Shown here: piece after piece, positions 60,372 through 64,000 of the stretch | Position numbering within the stretch: the first letter of the stretch is position 1 | Layout of the letters: every line of letters starts with the position of its first letter | Made by a program: the position numbers and the translations under genes | The notes under the pieces: generated by a model | Told to the model about the DNA's origin: nothing | What the model saw: the letters and a program-made list of their open reading frames with translations, nothing else | Database searches by the model: none | Origin: Pseudomonas sp. MRSN 12121 | GTDB lineage: Bacteria; Pseudomonadota; Gammaproteobacteria; Pseudomonadales; Pseudomonadaceae | DNA: 64,000 nt | Direction: 5' to 3' | Assembly: GCF_000931465.1 (NCBI RefSeq) | Contig: NZ_CP010892.1 | Location: 2,565,388-2,629,387, forward strand

Positions 60372-60529
60372 CCGCCCTGTAGCCGCTGCCGAGCGCAGCG
60401 AGGCTGCGATCGGCCCGCAGGGCCGCTAAACCTGACGCCTCGTCGGGTCTGGGGAAACGCGGTGTCTGCCTGGCGAGTCCTTCGGCCTCGATCGCAGCCT
60501 CGCTGCGCTCGGCAGCGGCTACAGGGCGG
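60372..60529. repeat. 41-bp perfect inverted repeat with 76-bp spacer
   Basis: Left arm 60372-60412 and right arm 60489-60529 are exact reverse complements over 41 bases; the arms begin CCGCCCTGTAGCCGCTGCCG. The half-unit also occurs near 55061. Lies between the LysR gene stop (60546, minus) and the ICMT-like gene start (60284, minus). Likely a BIME-type doublet able to form a long stem. Confidence 0.88.
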
Positions 60530-60545
60530 CGACAAGGGTTGTGCC

Positions 60546-61448
60546 TTATGGCTGCACTGGTGGTTTTTCCGCCAGGTGGGCGATCAGGAAGTCGATGAAC
60601 GCGCGGGTCTTCTGTGGCACGCGGCGGGCGGACGGGTACACCGCGTGGATGCTGATCGGCGGCGCCTGCCATTCGCACAGCACCGGCACTAGGCGCCCCG
60701 CGCCCAGGGCCTCGGCGACGATGAAGTCCGGCAGCAGGGCGATGCCCATCCCGGCCTCGGCGGCCTGGGCCAGCAGGTCGCCGTTGTTGGCGTGCAGCGG
60801 GCCGGTGACATGCACGCGCTGGGTGTCCTTGCCGTTGCTCAGTTGCAGGCTGACGCCGCTTTGCAGGTAGCCGTAGTTGAGGCACTGGTGGGCGGCCAGG
60901 TCGCGGGGCGTCTGCGGGGTGCCGGCGCGCTCCAGGTACGCCGGCGCGGCCACCATGATCCGCGGGGCCGGGGCCAGCAGCCTGGCGACCATCGAGGAGT
61001 CGGCCAGGCTGGCGATGCGGATGGTCACGTCGAAGCCGCCGCGCACCGGGTCCACCTGCTGGTCGCTGAGCACCAGCTGCAACTCGATGTTCGGCTGCTG
61101 CTCATGGAACAGCGGCACCAACGGCCCCAGGCAGCGCAGGCCGAAGGACATCGGCGCGTTGACCCGCAGCACCCCGCGCAATTCGCCGATGCCGTCCCGC
61201 GCCCGCTGTTCGGCCTCGTCCACCGAGGCCAGGACTTCCCGGGCCGATTCGTAGTATTCCGCGCCGGCTTCGGTCAGGTGCAGGCTGCGGGTGGTGCGTT
61301 GCAGCAGTTGCACGCCGATGGCGTCTTCCAGGGCCTGGATCTGCTTGCTGACTTTCGAGCGCGGTACGTCCATGGCCCGGGCCGCGGCGGCGAAGCCGTT
61401 GGCATCGACCGTGACCACAAAGGCGCGCATGCATTCGAGGCGATCCAT
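60546..61448 (-). CDS. LysR-family transcriptional regulator
   Basis: 300 residues. HTH: MRAFVVTVDANGFAAAARAMDVPRSKVSKQIQALEDAIGVQLLQRTTRSLHLTEAG, with a CrgA-type effector domain (LRVNAPMSFGLRCLGPLVPLFHEQQPNIELQLVL). AAAGGGA immediately before the ATG on the minus strand is its ribosome site. Divergent from the YcaC-like hydrolase with a palindrome between, so the two form a regulator-target pair. Confidence 0.88.
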   Translation of the reverse strand: MDRLECMRAFVVTVDANGFAAAARAMDVPRSKVSKQIQALEDAIGVQLLQRTTRSLHLTEAGAEYYESAREVLASVDEAEQRARDGIGELRGVLRVNAPMSFGLRCLGPLVPLFHEQQPNIELQLVLSDQQVDPVRGGFDVTIRIASLADSSMVARLLAPAPRIMVAAPAYLERAGTPQTPRDLAAHQCLNYGYLQSGVSLQLSNGKDTQRVHVTGPLHANNGDLLAQAAEAGMGIALLPDFIVAEALGAGRLVPVLCEWQAPPISIHAVYPSARRVPQKTRAFIDFLIAHLAEKPPVQP

Positions 61449-61502
61449 AATTGTCCCTTTTTTAGAATCAATGATTCTCGATTTTAGGTAATTGTCCCTT
61501 TT
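61449..61502. promoter_or_regulatory. Divergent control region: palindrome and direct repeats
   Basis: A perfect odd palindrome AGAATCA-A-TGATTCT (61464-61478) is bracketed by two copies of AATTGTCCCTTTT (61449-61461 and 61490-61502). The left copy doubles as the LysR ribosome site. The arrangement suits a LysR operator between the divergent genes; binding is inferred. Confidence 0.55.
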
Positions 61503-61620
61503 CTATCCAGTCCTTAAATTAGCCACCAAGCCGGCAGCAAAGCCCTCCGAAACGGAACCCGCGCCGAGCCCCGAATCAGCTTTCAACTCATTCAGCTCTC
61601 GACTACGAAAGGAACGCGCC

Positions 61621-62265
61621 ATGTCTATCCGTGAACTGCTCAACCCGACCAACTCCGCCCTGATCCTGATCGACCACCAGCCACAGATGTCCTTCGGCGT
61701 GCAGTCGATCGATCGCCAGACACTGAAGAACAACACCGTGGGCCTGGCCAAGTCGGCGAAGATCTTCAACGTGCCGACCATCTTCACTTCGGTGGAAACC
61801 GAAAGCTTCAGCGGTTACATCTGGCCGGAACTGCTCGGCGTATTCCCCGACCATCAGCCGATCGAGCGCACCTCGATGAACTCCTGGGAAGACAAGAAAC
61901 TGGTGGACGCGGTGAAGGCCACCGGACGCAAGAAGCTGATCATGGCCGCGCTGTGGACCGAGGTCTGCCTGACCTTCCCGGCCCTGGAAGCCCTGGCCGA
62001 AGGCTACGAGGTGTACATCGTCACCGACGCTTCCGGCGGCACCACCCAGGAAGCCCATGACATGTCGGTGCAGCGCATGATCCAGGCCGGCGCGGTGCCG
62101 GTGACCTGGCAGCAGGTCCTGCTCGAGTTCCAGCGCGACTGGGCGCACAAGGACACCTACGACGCGGTGATGGACCTGGTGCGCGAGCACAGCGGCGCCT
62201 ACGGCATGGGCGTGGACTACGCCTACACCATGGTGCACAAGGCGCCGCAGCGTCAGGTCAAGTAA
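61621..62265 (+). CDS. Isochorismatase-family hydrolase (YcaC-like)
   Basis: 214 residues from the ATG at 61621 (AAGGAA upstream). Cysteine-hydrolase fold: ALILIDHQPQMSFGV (catalytic Asp), RTSMNSWEDKKLVDAV (Lys/Trp region) and IMAALWTEVCLTFPALEALAEG (catalytic Cys). YcaC-type proteins form octamers of unknown substrate. Divergent from its LysR regulator; a clear terminator follows at 62278. Confidence 0.86.
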   Translation: MSIRELLNPTNSALILIDHQPQMSFGVQSIDRQTLKNNTVGLAKSAKIFNVPTIFTSVETESFSGYIWPELLGVFPDHQPIERTSMNSWEDKKLVDAVKATGRKKLIMAALWTEVCLTFPALEALAEGYEVYIVTDASGGTTQEAHDMSVQRMIQAGAVPVTWQQVLLEFQRDWAHKDTYDAVMDLVREHSGAYGMGVDYAYTMVHKAPQRQVK

Positions 62266-62277
62266 GCGGCGGTCGGC

Positions 62278-62308
62278 GGGCGCTCCGGGGAGCGCCCGCT
62301 AGACTTTT
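62278..62308 (+). terminator. Rho-independent terminator
   Basis: Stem GGGCGCTCC (62278-62286) / GGAGCGCCC (62289-62297) followed by GCTAGACTTTT. Ends the YcaC-like transcript, 13 bases after its stop. The next gene therefore has its own promoter or depends on readthrough. Confidence 0.85.
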
Positions 62309-62335
62309 CCTCTCTGTACGACATGGAGCCGGCTC

Positions 62336-62914
62336 ATGAATCTCGAACTTTCCGACGGCGTGGTCACCCTGCTGGTGCGGCACCGGGTCAAGGCGGGCCA
62401 GGACCAGGCCTATGAAGCCTGGCTGCGGCGGATCGTCGGTGTCGCCCGCACGTACCCGGGGCACCTGGGGATCGATGTGGTGCGCGGGCACAGCGGCGGC
62501 CTGGCGCTGTTCACCAGCGTGCTGCGCTTTGCCAGCACCGAGCAGTTGCAGCAGTGGCTCGATTCCGCCGACCGCCGCGACCTGGTGGCGCAGGCCCAGC
62601 CGATGCTGGCCGATGGCGACCAGACTGAAATCAACGCCGATCGCGAATTCTGGTTCACCCCCAATGAAGCCGGCGCCCCGGCCCAGCCCCCGCGCTGGAA
62701 GCAGGCCTGCGTGACCTTCCTGGTGATCCTGCCGCTGAGCCTGCTGGTGCCGGCCCTGTGGCAACCGCTGTTCGCCCGCTGGCCATGGTTCGGGGGGTAT
62801 CTGCAAGCCAACGTGTTGATCACCCTGAGCATCGTGCTGCTGGTGGTCTATGTCTTCATGCCGCGGGCGACCCGCCTGTTCAGCCGCTGGCTGCAACCGC
62901 GCAACCCGGCCTGA
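62336..62914 (+). CDS. Antibiotic biosynthesis monooxygenase-domain membrane protein
   Basis: 192 residues. N-terminal ABM/dimeric alpha-beta-barrel domain (VTLLVRHRVKAGQDQAYEAWLRRIVGVARTYPGHLGIDVVRG, residues 9-50, then FASTEQLQQWLDSADRRDLVAQ), followed by two C-terminal membrane helices (CVTFLVILPLSLLVPALW and VLITLSIVLLVVYVFMP). The ABM half probably binds an aromatic or haem-type compound at the membrane face; no substrate can be named. A terminator follows immediately. Confidence 0.83.
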   Translation: MNLELSDGVVTLLVRHRVKAGQDQAYEAWLRRIVGVARTYPGHLGIDVVRGHSGGLALFTSVLRFASTEQLQQWLDSADRRDLVAQAQPMLADGDQTEINADREFWFTPNEAGAPAQPPRWKQACVTFLVILPLSLLVPALWQPLFARWPWFGGYLQANVLITLSIVLLVVYVFMPRATRLFSRWLQPRNPA

Positions 62915-62915
62915 G

Positions 62916-62940
62916 CGGCCCTTGCGGGCCGTACTTTTTT
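62916..62940 (+). terminator. Rho-independent terminator
   Basis: Stem CGGCCC (62916-62921) / GGGCCG (62926-62931), TTGC loop, then GTAC and six T (62935-62940). Just after the ABM gene stop and before the amidohydrolase gene. Confidence 0.82.
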
Positions 62941-62959
62941 GACGATAAGGAGCACTGTC

Positions 62960-64000
62960 ATGAGCAACGCCTTTGCCGATCTGATCCTGCACAACGGCCG
63001 CCTGCACACGGTCGACCGGGCCCGGCCGACGGCCAGCGCGGTGGCCATCAAGGACGGTCGCTTCATCGCCGTAGGCACCGACGCCGAGGCCATGGCCCTG
63101 CGCGGCAGCGCCACCCAGGTCATCGACCTCAAGGGGCGCACGGTGATTCCCGGCCTCAACGACTCGCACCTGCACCTGATCCGCGGCGGCCTGAACTACA
63201 ACCTGGAGCTGCGCTGGGAGGGCGTGCCGTCCCTGGCCGATGCGCTGCGCATGCTCAAGGAGCAGGCCGACCGCACGCCGACTCCGCAGTGGGTGCGGGT
63301 GGTCGGCGGCTGGAACGAATTCCAGTTCGCCGAAAAACGCATGCCGACCCTGGAGGAGTTGAACCAGGCGGCGCCGGACACCCCGGTGTTCGTCCTGCAC
63401 CTCTATGACCGCGCCTTGCTCAACCGCGCCGCGCTGCGGGTCGCCGGTTACACCCGCAACACGCCGAATCCGCCGGGCGGCGAGATCGTCCGCGACAGCA
63501 ACGGCGAGCCCACCGGCATGCTGGTAGCGCGGCCCAACGCGATGATCCTGTACTCGACCCTGGCCAAGGGGCCGAAGCTGCCGCTGGAATACCAGGTCAA
63601 CTCGACCCGCCAGTTCATGCGCGAGCTCAATCGCCTGGGGCTGACCAGCGCCATCGACGCCGGCGGCGGTTTCCAGAACTACCCGGACGACTACGCGGTG
63701 ATCGAGCAACTGGCGCGCGAGCAGCAGTTGACGGTGCGCATCGCCTACAACCTGTTCACCCAGAAGCCCAAGGAAGAACTCACCGACTTCAAGAACTGGA
63801 CCGGCAGCGTCAAGCTGCACCAGGGCGACGATTTCCTGCGTCACAACGGCGCCGGGGAAATGCTGGTGTTCTCCGCCGCCGACTTCGAGGACTTCCTCGA
63901 ACCGCGTCCGGACCTGCCGCAGACCATGGAGCAGGAACTGGAGCCGGTGGTGCGGCACTTGGTGGAACAGCGCTGGCCGTTCCGCCTGCACGCCACGTAC
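62960..64000 (+). CDS. Amidohydrolase family protein (YtcJ-like), partial
   Basis: 347 codons, running off the right edge with no stop. Starts at the ATG at 62960 with AAGGAG nine bases upstream. Amidohydrolase-3 pattern: ADLILHNGRLHTVD, AVAIKDGRFIAVGTD, KGRTVIPGLNDSHLHLIRGG (metal-binding H-x-H around residue 68) and WVRVVGGWNEFQFAEKRMPTLEELNQAAPDTPVF. Such enzymes hydrolyse C-N bonds in small molecules. The intended substrate and C-terminus are outside the window. Confidence 0.86.
   Translation, partial: MSNAFADLILHNGRLHTVDRARPTASAVAIKDGRFIAVGTDAEAMALRGSATQVIDLKGRTVIPGLNDSHLHLIRGGLNYNLELRWEGVPSLADALRMLKEQADRTPTPQWVRVVGGWNEFQFAEKRMPTLEELNQAAPDTPVFVLHLYDRALLNRAALRVAGYTRNTPNPPGGEIVRDSNGEPTGMLVARPNAMILYSTLAKGPKLPLEYQVNSTRQFMRELNRLGLTSAIDAGGGFQNYPDDYAVIEQLAREQQLTVRIAYNLFTQKPKEELTDFKNWTGSVKLHQGDDFLRHNGAGEMLVFSAADFEDFLEPRPDLPQTMEQELEPVVRHLVEQRWPFRLHATY

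Noticed and set aside
1-64000. CRISPR array, tRNA or rRNA genes, integrase or transposase
   Set aside because: I looked for regularly spaced repeats, tRNA-like CCA/T-loop patterns and recombinase motifs and found none; only short REP-type repeats are present.

Overview
The window is a stretch of chromosome from a GC-rich gamma-proteobacterium, almost certainly a fluorescent Pseudomonas (P. fluorescens / chlororaphis / protegens type). The reasons are the nadD2-nrtR / pncA-pncB-nadE layout, a PA4872-type oxaloacetate decarboxylase, PauA/PauB-type polyamine genes, phosphatidylcholine synthase, many LysR/AraC regulators and scattered REP-like GTAGGAGCGAAGCTTGCTCGCGA repeats. I see no rRNA, tRNA, CRISPR array, transposase or integrase. 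Gene density is normal for a chromosome and most genes look like accessory metabolism.

Layout. 0.3-4.6 kb: a less GC-rich DUF6602 protein, a SulP anion transporter, a Sco/PCuAC copper-delivery pair for cytochrome oxidase, and small conserved proteins. 4.5-8.3 kb: a D-serine catabolic operon dsdX-dsdA-dsdC on the minus strand, in which the permease dsdX is frameshifted. 8.4-24.3 kb: RidA/LysR pair, a PsiD-like pyruvoyl decarboxylase, DeoR and AraC regulators, a DUF1479 oxygenase-like protein, a methyltransferase, an MHS-type transporter with a large inserted domain, RlhA (23S rRNA hydroxylation), a thioesterase and two AraC-type regulators. 24.3-33.1 kb: acetyltransferase, membrane-lipid genes (pcs, a fatty acid hydroxylase) beside a decayed AraC gene, an efflux pump, a TetR/NAD(P)H oxidoreductase pair with a clear operator, and the nucleosidase PpnN.

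33.4-37.1 kb holds the most unusual locus: a 707-residue protein fusing a papain-like protease to an alpha/beta-hydrolase, overlapped by a small LecA (PA-IL)-like lectin-fold gene, followed by a metallo-beta-lactamase-fold lipoprotein gene interrupted by one in-frame TAA. 37.2-41.9 kb: lone receiver protein, oxaloacetate decarboxylase, aminotransferase and LysR. 41.9-46.6 kb: the NAD salvage/synthesis regulon under NrtR, with two NrtR-type palindromes in the divergent control region, one of them a perfect 21-bp palindrome.

46.6-64 kb: an L-amino-acid flavo-monooxygenase of the DavB/IaaM type; a possible one-carbon/aldehyde cluster with a GFA protein, a formaldehyde-activating-enzyme (Fae) homologue, aldo/keto reductase, aldehyde dehydrogenase and MFS transporter; a LysR gene; gamma-glutamylpolyamine genes (puuB- and puuA-like); an ICMT-like membrane methyltransferase; a 41-bp perfect inverted repeat; a LysR/isochorismatase-type pair; and an amidohydrolase running off the right edge. 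Three genes (dsdX, an AraC regulator, the MBL lipoprotein) are interrupted, which points either to recent gene decay or to assembly errors that should be checked against reads.
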